This document shows positions 1 through 6,119 of a stretch of 14,057 nucleotides of DNA, in pieces. The notes under the pieces are model-generated. The model worked only from the letters and a program-made list of their open reading frames with translations, ran no database searches and had not been told where the DNA came from. A program made the position numbers and the translations under genes. This DNA comes from Thermococcus sp. (lineage in GTDB: Archaea > Methanobacteriota_B > Thermococci > Thermococcales > Thermococcaceae), in contig NZ_JAMONU010000061.1 in NCBI RefSeq assembly GCF_027066465.1, positions 1 to 14,057 of the forward strand, in the 5' to 3' direction. How positions within the stretch are numbered: position 1 is the first letter of the stretch; each line of letters starts with the position of its first letter.

Positions 1-566
1 TTCTCCTCGAGGTTCTCTATCTCTTTAAAGTGCGGGAAGTCGTTCATAGCCTTGAAGGCGCACTTGATGAACCACTCCTGATAATCGAGGTCAACCGCCG
101 GAAAGGTTCCGCCCTGGATTATGACCTCGACCTTGTCAACGTCGTGGCCGATGTCGGTGAGCTGTTTAAGGCGACGCATCATGATGATGTATGGGTGATA
201 AGCGCTCTGGATTGCCCTCAAAGCGGAAGGCTCCCTTCCCGTGTAGCTCTGGGGGGAACCAACGCTCGGCCCGCCGGGACAGTAGATACACCTGCCATGA
301 GGGCAGGGAAACGGCTTCGTCATCATGGCGACAACAGCCACTCCGCTTATCGTCCTCGTGGGCTTTCTCTTCAGCAAGTCCCTGAACTCCTCGCGCCTCT
401 CTTCAGGAATGGCCTTCAGAATGTCGGAATTGCCCGGAATCTTTGAGAGATGATACTTTCTCGCAACCTTAATCTTCCAGCGGTTGAGCTCGTCCCTGCT
501 CTTAATCTCGCCGCTCATGACCAGTCTCGCAAGCTCTCTAACTGCCTCCTGGAATCTCTCATCCAT
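1..566 (-). CDS. elp3: Elp3, tRNA wobble-uridine acetyltransferase (5' part, cut by window edge)
   Basis: Radical SAM / acetyltransferase enzyme that installs the carboxymethyl-type side chain on C5 of U34 in tRNA; in archaea it acts alone rather than in the six-subunit eukaryotic Elongator. About 188 N-terminal residues are visible. After a basic helical N-terminus, the [4Fe-4S] radical SAM motif CPHGRCIYC appears at residues 88-96 (Cys88, Cys93, Cys96), followed by PGGPSVGSPQSYTG, which is typical of Elp3. The rest of the radical SAM barrel and the C-terminal GNAT domain lie outside the window. The ATG at 566 is preceded by a GAGAGGTG Shine-Dalgarno. It is divergent from the Nif3-like gene and appears to share one TATA element with it (598-605). 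Family assignment is confident; the symbol follows the family, and function in this organism is inferred. Confidence 0.95.
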   Translation of the reverse strand, partial: MDERFQEAVRELARLVMSGEIKSRDELNRWKIKVARKYHLSKIPGNSDILKAIPEERREEFRDLLKRKPTRTISGVAVVAMMTKPFPCPHGRCIYCPGGPSVGSPQSYTGREPSALRAIQSAYHPYIIMMRRLKQLTDIGHDVDKVEVIIQGGTFPAVDLDYQEWFIKCAFKAMNDFPHFKEIENLEE

Positions 567-597
567 GGCGACACCTCTCGCTCGATGTAGGGCGGGG

Positions 598-605
598 TTT
601 TAAAA
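598..605. promoter_or_regulatory. Shared TATA element of elp3 and the Nif3-like gene
   Basis: TTTTAAAA is self-complementary and lies about 35 nt before the elp3 ATG and about 40 nt before the Nif3-like ATG. Transcription starting 25-27 nt away in either direction would give short leaders of roughly 10-16 nt that still include each gene's Shine-Dalgarno. No other AT-rich element in the 77-bp gap fits as well. Start sites are inferred from spacing only. Confidence 0.5.
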
Positions 606-643
606 GGGTTTGCGGGGCATATTCAAGTGAATAGGTGATAACC

Positions 644-1396
644 ATGAACCGCGACGAGCTGGTCGCTTTCCTCGACGAATACCTTCAGGTTTCGGCTTAC
701 CCGGACAAGTCGAGCAACGGACTGCAGGTGGAGGGGAAGGAAGAGGTCGAGAGGGTAGCTTTCGCCGTTGATACGACGCTCAGAACAATCGAGAGAGCAG
801 TTAAGGGAAAGGCCGACATGCTGATAGTGCATCACGGGATGATTTGGGGAGGTCTTAACTACATAACAGGTATCCACTACAAAAGGCTGAAGGCGCTAAT
901 CGAGAATGGCCTGAACCTCTACGTGGCTCACCTGCCCCTCGATGCGCACCCGGAAGTCGGCAACAACGTCGGCCTGCTCAGGCTTCTCGGTCTGGAGCCC
1001 AAGGGACCCTTCGGCGAGTACAAGGGCCTGAGCATAGGCTTCTACGGCGAGTTTGAAAAACCACAGCCGATTGAGAAGGTGGCGCAGGTTATAGCTGAAA
1101 AGCTCGACACAACCGTCAAAACCTACGAGTTCGGGAAGAGGGAAGTTAAAACCGTCGGCGCGATAAGCGGAGCAGGCGCTTTTGCGCTGGAAGAAGCTTA
1201 CAGGAAGGGAATAGACCTTTTAATCACCGGCGAATTCGGCCACGCGGATTACCTAACCGCCCTCGACCTGCCCCAGAGCGTTCTGGTTGCAGGCCACTAC
1301 AAGACGGAGACTCTCGGAGTTAAAGCTTTGATGGAGTTTATTAAGGAAAAGTTCGGGCTGAGCGTCTTCTTCATAGACGAGCCAACGGGACTTTGA
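644..1396 (+). CDS. Nif3-like dinuclear metal-centre protein (NIF3/YbgI family)
   Basis: Member of the NIF3/DUF34 family, toroidal hexamers with a two-metal site in each subunit. The biochemical role is unsettled; GTP cyclohydrolase I type 2-like and metal-chaperone roles have been suggested for relatives. Of 250 residues, the expected metal ligands are visible: His63-His64 (MLIVHHGMIWGG), the HLPLDAH motif at 96-102 with Asp100, and the C-terminal GHYKTETLG with His218 and Glu222. The length matches the short prokaryotic form without the inserted PII-like domain. I chose the ATG at 644 over an in-frame GTG at 635 because AGGTGAT (633-639) is a near-perfect Shine-Dalgarno for it and overlaps the GTG. 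It stands alone, divergent from elp3, with a T-rich stretch (CTTTTTAAGG) after the stop. Confidence 0.93.
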   Translation: MNRDELVAFLDEYLQVSAYPDKSSNGLQVEGKEEVERVAFAVDTTLRTIERAVKGKADMLIVHHGMIWGGLNYITGIHYKRLKALIENGLNLYVAHLPLDAHPEVGNNVGLLRLLGLEPKGPFGEYKGLSIGFYGEFEKPQPIEKVAQVIAEKLDTTVKTYEFGKREVKTVGAISGAGAFALEEAYRKGIDLLITGEFGHADYLTALDLPQSVLVAGHYKTETLGVKALMEFIKEKFGLSVFFIDEPTGL

Positions 1397-1432
1397 ATTT
1401 CTACTTTTTAAGGTAACTACCTACACAAAAGT

Positions 1433-1464
1433 GTTAATAACGTGGTTAACCATATACCACGTTA
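1433..1464 (+). promoter_or_regulatory. TATA element overlapped by a 27-bp inverted repeat (candidate operator)
   Basis: TTAATAA (1434-1440) is about 38 nt before the ATG at 1475. TAACGTGGT (1438-1446) and ACCACGTTA (1456-1464) are perfect 9-bp inverted arms around a 9-nt spacer centred at 1451. The repeat begins inside the TATA element and ends at the expected start site and the Shine-Dalgarno, which is where archaeal repressors act. The left arm and spacer also contain the 10-bp palindrome TGGTTAACCA (1443-1452). I do not recognise the motif as a known Thermococcales operator. Confidence 0.55.
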
Positions 1465-1474
1465 GGTGGCAGGG

Positions 1475-1942
1475 ATGAACAAGGCTCTGCTCGTTATGGC
1501 GGTAATCACGGTAGCCCTCGTTGCCTACGCGTTCAAGACCGCCCAGCTGCCGCCCGCGACAATCGACTACCAAGAGGTGTTCTACTTAAACAACCACAGC
1601 GTCACGTTCGTAACCAAAGACGGCTTCGGACTGTTTACAATGCACATAAAACCCAGGATAAGCTCCTTTAAACTGACGATTCAGTTTCCCCAAGGCACCA
1701 CGTACCTCATCCGGTATGGGGCAAAGACGTACAAGGGAACCGATGAGTTCACGATAACCGTCGAGAAGGACAGCGTTCCGAACGAGGTCTACGTTCAGTT
1801 TCAGCTCCCCGAGGAGCTTACAAAAAGGATAGTCTACGAGAACGAGACCGCGGAGATTAAGATTACGGGCGAGAAGCCACCAATCTGGCACGCGGAGGAC
1901 ACGATATACATCAAATACAGGAAGAGCGAAGGAAGTTCTTAA
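1475..1942 (+). CDS. Small membrane-anchored or secreted protein, function unknown
   Basis: I do not recognise the family. The 155-residue product starts MNKALLVMAVITVALVAYAF, a single hydrophobic helix with one lysine before it, so it is either a signal peptide without a clear cleavage motif or an N-terminal anchor with the rest outside the cell. The remainder has alternating hydrophobic/polar strands, few predicted helices, and two sequons (NNHS, NETA), which suggests a beta-sandwich ectodomain. There is no cysteine. I chose the ATG at 1475 over an in-frame GTG at 1466 because AGGTGG (1464-1469) is a good Shine-Dalgarno for it and covers the GTG. The promoter contains a long inverted repeat (1438-1464), so expression is probably regulated. 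The last 32 bp overlap the 3' end of the convergent gene on the minus strand. Confidence 0.75.
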   Translation: MNKALLVMAVITVALVAYAFKTAQLPPATIDYQEVFYLNNHSVTFVTKDGFGLFTMHIKPRISSFKLTIQFPQGTTYLIRYGAKTYKGTDEFTITVEKDSVPNEVYVQFQLPEELTKRIVYENETAEIKITGEKPPIWHAEDTIYIKYRKSEGSS

Positions 1943-2282
1943 CCTCCTCAACGGCCTCCTTTTCTCCGATTATTTTGAGTGTGATTCCCCTTTCGGAGGC
2001 GTACTCATCAACCCAGCGCACCCTTCCCCGGAAGGACGTCACTACAAAGAGGCTGTCAAAGCCGGCCCTCTCTGCTTTAACAACGTCGTAGAGGACCCTC
2101 TGAGGAAACCACTTGAAGGAAGCCTCAAGCTCCACCGCCAAAAGCTTTTTCTCGCCGTCGAGGATTGCAACGTCTATCCTCGTGCCGTCCTTGGTTCTGT
2201 ATTCTGGAACGGCCTTAAAGCCAAGCTCATCGGCGAGCGCGATTATCTGACGGGTTAGGGTTTTGACCTTGATTGCGGACAC
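1911..2282 (-). CDS. Small protein with PD-(D/E)XK nuclease-like pattern
   Basis: Predicted 123-residue soluble protein. An N-terminal helix (TLTRQIIALADELGF) is followed by EYRTKDGTRIDVAIL and then LLAVELEAS. The order Glu27, Asp37, Glu51-x-Glu53 resembles the E...D...(D/E)XK arrangement of restriction-endonuclease-like folds, with Glu53 where Lys is usual, so it may be a degenerate or non-cleaving member. The start is uncertain: the GTG at 2282 and an upstream in-frame TTG at 2300 both lack a clear Shine-Dalgarno, while GAGGTG covers the GTG itself. It lies 18-36 bp behind alaS on the same strand, separated by a pyrimidine run, so it could be read from the alaS promoter. Its 3' end overlaps the convergent gene by 32 bp. 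The fold is an inference from the residue pattern alone. Confidence 0.7.
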   Translation of the reverse strand: MSAIKVKTLTRQIIALADELGFKAVPEYRTKDGTRIDVAILDGEKKLLAVELEASFKWFPQRVLYDVVKAERAGFDSLFVVTSFRGRVRWVDEYASERGITLKIIGEKEAVEEVKNFLRSSCI

Positions 2283-2318
2283 CTCAAGGGATTGAACCAA
2301 GGGAGGAGAAAAGAAAAC

Positions 2319-5060
2319 TCAGCCGAGCCTTTTCTTGACCTCCTCTATCGCCTCCTCGGCCTTCAGCGGGTTCTTTATCCTGCCCTGCGCGAGTTCCTTC
2401 CTTCCGCCACCGCCGCCGCCTGCGACGGAGGTTATTACTTTCGCCAGCTCACCGGCATTGAGGTCGAGGCAATCACCAACCGCCACGACGAAGTGGCCCT
2501 CCCTGCTGATGAGTACTACAACCCTCTTGTCCTTCCTGAGCCTGTTCGCCGCTTCACGGAGGTCCTCCATCGTGCCCTCGACGACCGCGCCGATGAACTC
2601 TATCTCACTAACCTTCTCGACCTTGTTCTCCAGCTCGTAGACGAGGAGCTTTGCCAGCTCCTTCCTGAGCTTCTCGACCTCTTTCCTCGCTTCCTTCCAC
2701 TCGTTGAAGAATCTTTCAGCGGTTTCCGGAACCTTCTCCGGCGGGACGCGGAAGATTTCGGCGGTCTTCTTGAGAAGCCTCTCCGTTTCCTGCATCCAGT
2801 CGATTGCCGCTTCACCGGCCGCGAAGATTATCCTCTCAACGCCGTCCTGGATTCTCTCGGTGCGGAGAATCTTAATCGGACCGATTAAGCCGGTGTTCGG
2901 CAGGTGAGTTCCACCGCAGGCCTGAACGTCCCAGTCCTCTATCTTGAGCACCCTGATGACCCTTCCCGGAACGACGCCACCCTGATAGAGCCTGAACCCG
3001 TACTTCATCTCTGCCTCGGTTCTCGGAAGCCACTCCCAGGTCACCTTCCTGTTCTCCATGACGACGCGGTTGGCGAGGCGCTCGATTTCCCTCAGTTCCT
3101 CCTCGGTTATGCGCTTGTAGTGAGAGATATCCAGCCTCGCCCAGTCCGTGTGGAGCTGACTTCCAGCTTGCCAGACGTGCTTTCCGAGGACCCTGACGAG
3201 TGCGCCCATGAGGACGTGCGTTCCCGTGTGGTGGCGCATGTGCTGTATTCTCCTGTCCCAGTCGAGCTTTCCGTGAACCTTAACGCCCGGCTTGAAGAGC
3301 TCCGGCTTATCAACGCGGTGGAGTATGACCTTCCCGACCTTCTGGACGTTCGTAACCTTGACTTCTTTCCCATCAACCTCGAGCGTTCCGGTGTCGTAGG
3401 GCTGACCTCCACCTTCGGGGTAGAAGGCCGTCTGGTTGAGCACGACCCAGCCGTCTATGACCCTGAGAACTTCCGCGTCGAACTCCTTCATGAAGGGGTC
3501 CTCGTAGTAGAGCGTCCTCGTCTCGGGTAGGTCTTTAACGAGTTCGAAGTCAACGACGTATTCAGCGGCGGTCTTCTTCTCGGTCTTCTCGGCCTGTTTA
3601 GCCACGAGCGTGTAGAAGTTGTCGGGAATCTCGACCTTTATACCTTCCTTCTGCGCCACTTCCGCCACTATCTCAGGAGTTAGTCCGTGGCTCTCGTAGA
3701 AGAGTATCAGCTTTTCGAGCGGGAGCTCGTTTATGCCCTTCTTCTTGAGCTTGGCTATCTCGCGCTTCACCAGGTCGCTTCCCCTCTTGAGGGTTTCAGC
3801 GTACCTCTTCTCCTCGACGTTGATTATGTCGAGGATAACACCCTCCATCTCCTTGAACTCGGGGAAGGTCTTGTGGAGTTCCTTTATGTGCATCGCGACG
3901 ATTTCAGCGAGCGGAACTTCGAGGCCGAGCTCGCGGAGGTGCCTTATACTCTTCCTGATGAGAAGCCTCGCCAGATAGCCGGCCTTGACGTTGGATGGGA
4001 TTACACCGTCGGCGAGCATGAAGGTCAAAGCTTTAGTGTGGTCGGCTACCGCGTAGATTAGCTCGTAGGGCCTAACGGCCTTTTCAAGCTCCTCGACGCT
4101 TATGCCGACGCGCTTCGCCACCTGCTCCCTCAAATACCTCAGGTCGCCCATGTCCTCGATGTCGAACATTCCAGCCAAACGGGAGTTCTCCATAAGAATT
4201 CTCTCGTCTATCTTTTCAACGCCGGCCATCTTCTTGAGCGGCTCGATGACGTAGCCGAGAACGGCGTCGTAAGCTGTAGGCGTGCCGTGGCTCATCCAGA
4301 CGAGCCTCTCAAGGCCGTAGCCAGTATCAACAACCTTCGTCTCCATCGGAACGTAGTAGTCGCCCTTTATCTCGACAACCTGGCTCGGGTCGGCGTTTTC
4401 GGGGGCCTTCTTGTACTGCATGAAGACGAGCGTTGCCACTTCCAGACCGCGGTAGAGGACCTCAAAGGCCGGTCCGGCGTTTCCCCCGCCGGCCCAGGGG
4501 TTCTCCTTGAAGGTTATGTCCTCGGGCTTCATCTTCAGCTCCTTGGTGAAGAACTCGAAGGCGAGCTCAACGGTCTCGTCCATCCAGTAAATCGGCTTGC
4601 CCGGGTAGTTGAAGGCGTGGTGCGCCATCATCTCGAAAATCGTGAAGTGCCTGCCGGTTATTCCGACGTTGTCGATATCTGTAAAGCGAATCGAGGGCTG
4701 ACTTATCGTGAGCGGGTTCGCCGGCGGGTCGGCCTCACCGCTGATGACCCAGGGCTGGAAGTCCATGATTGAAGCGCCGACGAGGAGGACGTCGTCCCTC
4801 CAGCGCGGAAGAACCGGGTAGCGCTTGACCCTTCCGTGACCGTGCTTTTCGAAGAAACTCAGGAACTTCTCGCGCATCTCGTCGAGGGTGTACTTCTTCG
4901 GTATGCCGGGCTTTCCTATGAACCCGTACTCGTCACAGGGAGGGTCGCCGCAGGTTTCCCTGTCCGGGTCGAGCGTCCAGAAGTATTTGCCACACTTGGG
5001 GCAACGCTTCCTTATCCATCCTTCCTCCTTGAACATACGAGTCGTCATGTCCATGCCCAT
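2319..5060 (-). CDS. alaS: Alanyl-tRNA synthetase, archaeal type
   Basis: Charges tRNA-Ala and clears mischarged Ser/Gly-tRNA-Ala in the cytoplasm. The 913-residue protein has the archaeal N-terminal four-cysteine zinc site (Cys20, Cys23, Cys37, Cys42), the class II catalytic core to about residue 270 (PSIRFTDIDNVG, ENPWAGGGNAGPAFE, DTGYGLERLVW), and a tRNA-recognition region to about 500. The editing domain carries HHTGTH (His611, His615) and CGGTH (Cys715, His719), all four metal ligands. The C-Ala domain with a coiled coil follows and contains a six-glycine run at 881-886. The ATG at 5060 has GGTGAGG just upstream; an in-frame GTG at 5069 lies inside that Shine-Dalgarno, and ATGs at 5054 and 5048 are alternatives. 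A possible TATA (TTAATTAG) lies near 5102-5109, close behind the coiled-coil gene, so the two could also be cotranscribed. Nothing looks damaged. Confidence 0.98.
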   Translation of the reverse strand: MGMDMTTRMFKEEGWIRKRCPKCGKYFWTLDPDRETCGDPPCDEYGFIGKPGIPKKYTLDEMREKFLSFFEKHGHGRVKRYPVLPRWRDDVLLVGASIMDFQPWVISGEADPPANPLTISQPSIRFTDIDNVGITGRHFTIFEMMAHHAFNYPGKPIYWMDETVELAFEFFTKELKMKPEDITFKENPWAGGGNAGPAFEVLYRGLEVATLVFMQYKKAPENADPSQVVEIKGDYYVPMETKVVDTGYGLERLVWMSHGTPTAYDAVLGYVIEPLKKMAGVEKIDERILMENSRLAGMFDIEDMGDLRYLREQVAKRVGISVEELEKAVRPYELIYAVADHTKALTFMLADGVIPSNVKAGYLARLLIRKSIRHLRELGLEVPLAEIVAMHIKELHKTFPEFKEMEGVILDIINVEEKRYAETLKRGSDLVKREIAKLKKKGINELPLEKLILFYESHGLTPEIVAEVAQKEGIKVEIPDNFYTLVAKQAEKTEKKTAAEYVVDFELVKDLPETRTLYYEDPFMKEFDAEVLRVIDGWVVLNQTAFYPEGGGQPYDTGTLEVDGKEVKVTNVQKVGKVILHRVDKPELFKPGVKVHGKLDWDRRIQHMRHHTGTHVLMGALVRVLGKHVWQAGSQLHTDWARLDISHYKRITEEELREIERLANRVVMENRKVTWEWLPRTEAEMKYGFRLYQGGVVPGRVIRVLKIEDWDVQACGGTHLPNTGLIGPIKILRTERIQDGVERIIFAAGEAAIDWMQETERLLKKTAEIFRVPPEKVPETAERFFNEWKEARKEVEKLRKELAKLLVYELENKVEKVSEIEFIGAVVEGTMEDLREAANRLRKDKRVVVLISREGHFVVAVGDCLDLNAGELAKVITSVAGGGGGGRKELAQGRIKNPLKAEEAIEEVKKRLG

Positions 5061-5117
5061 TAACCTCACCCCTTTAAGCTGACCTAAGAAGAGGGGCGCT
5101 CCTAATTAAGGTTTCCC

Positions 5118-5411
5118 TCACTCCTTCGAATCGGGGGACAGGTCAACGTCAACGTCTTCGAACTCGTCCGGGCGGATTAACACGACGGGCTTTCCAAGCT
5201 TCTTAATCAGCTCAACCAGGTACTTCTCCCTTCTCTTGGCCAGTTCCAGCTTGTGACGGAGGCTTTCGTTTTCGAGGGCCAGCCTGTTGGCCTCATCAAC
5301 CTTCAGCTTGAGCTGCATCTTAAGCTCGATAATCTCCTCCTCAAGCTCCTCAATGGAGCGCTCAAGCCTCTCAATCTCTCTGATGTACTCGGCGCATATC
5401 CATCTCTTCAT
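5118..5411 (-). CDS. Short coiled-coil protein, function unknown
   Basis: 97 residues. Residues about 9-70 form one continuous heptad-rich coiled coil (RLERSIEELEEEIIELKMQ and onward), with a short hydrophobic strand (KPVVLIRP) and an acidic tail (DEFEDVDVDLSPDSKE). There is no transmembrane segment and no known domain that I recognise. The ATG at 5411 has no proper Shine-Dalgarno, because the preceding bases are the 3' end of a C/D box sRNA (D box 5417-5420). The message therefore seems to begin as the sRNA transcript from the TATA at 5495-5504, or to be translated from a processed RNA beginning almost at the ATG. The next downstream ATG (codon 32) would remove half the coil and has no better ribosome site. 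Codon use matches the neighbouring core genes. A structural or dimerising role is a guess. Confidence 0.7.
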   Translation of the reverse strand: MKRWICAEYIREIERLERSIEELEEEIIELKMQLKLKVDEANRLALENESLRHKLELAKRREKYLVELIKKLGKPVVLIRPDEFEDVDVDLSPDSKE

Positions 5412-5412
5412 A

Positions 5413-5470
5413 CAGGTCAGCCCCGCGAAACCTCATCACTTCTCAGGGGGCTCCAGACTCATCATCCCTA
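5413..5470 (-). ncRNA. C/D box sRNA (2'-O-methylation guide)
   Basis: Read on the minus strand the RNA has C box AUGAUGA (5465-5459), a 12-nt guide GUCUGGAGCCCC, D' box CUGA (5446-5443), a 3-nt spacer, C' box GUGAUGA (5439-5433), a 12-nt guide GGUUUCGCGGGG, and D box CUGA (5420-5417). GG before box C and CC after box D can pair as the terminal stem. All four boxes match consensus and both guides have the standard archaeal length of 12. A strong TATA (CTTTTATAAA, 5495-5504) is 25-30 nt upstream. By the N+5 rule the predicted methylated bases are the C in GGGGCUCCAGAC (D' guide) and the first G in CCCCGCGAAACC (D guide). The RNA guides modification through L7Ae, Nop5 and fibrillarin. Ends are approximate. 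Confidence 0.9.
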
Positions 5471-5494
5471 CGGCACAGAGGGTTTTAACGGTTG

Positions 5495-5504
5495 CTTTTA
5501 TAAA
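5495..5504 (-). promoter_or_regulatory. TATA element of the C/D sRNA and probably the coiled-coil gene
   Basis: CTTTTATAAA (TTTATAAAAG on the minus strand) is a textbook archaeal TATA box. Transcription 25-27 nt downstream would begin at about 5473, only a few bases before box C of the sRNA at 5465. The coiled-coil ATG is about 90 nt away and has no nearer TATA-like element, so this promoter probably serves both. Confidence 0.6.
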
Positions 5505-5550
5505 CCTCTCCACAACGGTTGGCGTTCCAAGATAAAATGTGGACACAACA

Positions 5551-5560
5551 CTTTTTAATT
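5551..5560 (+). promoter_or_regulatory. TATA element of the small exported protein gene
   Basis: CTTTTTAATT lies about 34 nt before the TTG proposed as start at 5590. Initiation about 25 nt downstream falls at the AGGTGGT Shine-Dalgarno (5579-5585). This argues against the upstream in-frame GTG at 5539, which would precede the promoter. Confidence 0.5.
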
Positions 5561-5589
5561 CCAAGGGGCACTACCACAAGGTGGTGTCG

Positions 5590-6117
5590 TTGCGGAGGCT
5601 GGCGGTTTTAATCGCGACGGTTCTCCTGACCGTCATGGCCCTTCCTGCACAGGCGACGGGCATCTCCACCGACTACCAAGAGTTCACCTACGCGGCGACC
5701 TACTACTTCAACGCTGACTTCTACGGTTACCCCGTCTATTTCCCGAGCTGGGCGCAGGAGCACGTGTGGGACAGGCACGTCCTCGGCTACGAGAGGGACT
5801 ACAAGGAGAAAACGACCTTCTACCCGCTCGGCCAGTACGTGGCGGGCAGGAAGCTTCCCGAAACCATGGACGGCTACGACGTGGTCTACCTAATCGAGGA
5901 GACGATAGAGTACGGCAACCCCGAGTTCGACGGGGACAGGGTGGTGCTCACCTACGACCTGCCGGGTTACGAGGCGTCCTACTACGGAATAGATGAAATG
6001 AAGGCCGTAATCCAGGAAGAGGAGTACGACGGGTACGTTTACTTCGAGGTCGTGACTGCCTACCCGGTTTACGGCCCGGACGTTGCCGTCTACGAGGACC
6101 ATCACTGGGTTGATTAA
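5590..6117 (+). CDS. Small exported protein with a possible RNase-toxin-like domain
   Basis: The 175-residue precursor begins MRRLAVLIATVLLTVMALPA, a classic signal peptide ending near QATG, so the mature protein is probably outside the cell. The mature part is rich in Tyr and acidic residues and has no cysteine. From residue 55 it reads QEHVWDRHVLG (His58, Arg62, His63), KTTFYP (Lys74, Phe77), a helix LIEETIEYG, a strand VVLTYD, and a last strand FEVVTAYPV. This order (HxxxRH helix, LI-E helix, strands ending in a TAYP-like motif) recalls BECR-fold RNase toxins, but I cannot name the family and the match is by eye. The TTG at 5590 follows AGGTGGT; GTGs at 5581 and 5584 fall within that Shine-Dalgarno and a GTG at 5539 precedes the TATA box. 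No immunity-type gene is adjacent. It converges on hisS with a 2-bp gap. Confidence 0.75.
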   Translation: MRRLAVLIATVLLTVMALPAQATGISTDYQEFTYAATYYFNADFYGYPVYFPSWAQEHVWDRHVLGYERDYKEKTTFYPLGQYVAGRKLPETMDGYDVVYLIEETIEYGNPEFDGDRVVLTYDLPGYEASYYGIDEMKAVIQEEEYDGYVYFEVVTAYPVYGPDVAVYEDHHWVD

Positions 6118-6119
6118 AG

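Noticed and set aside
30..446. 138-codon plus-strand frame at the left edge
   Set aside because: It is antisense to elp3, whose radical SAM motif is clear on the minus strand.
4944..5003. Zinc-finger region of alaS as a separate small gene
   Set aside because: The four cysteines are the normal N-terminal extension of archaeal AlaRS and are in frame with the catalytic core.
2292..5063. Many long open frames opposite or within alaS (for example 2904-3530 and 4287-4772, plus strand)
   Set aside because: They are GC-rich shadow frames of alaS with no ribosome sites and no domain; alaS explains the whole stretch.
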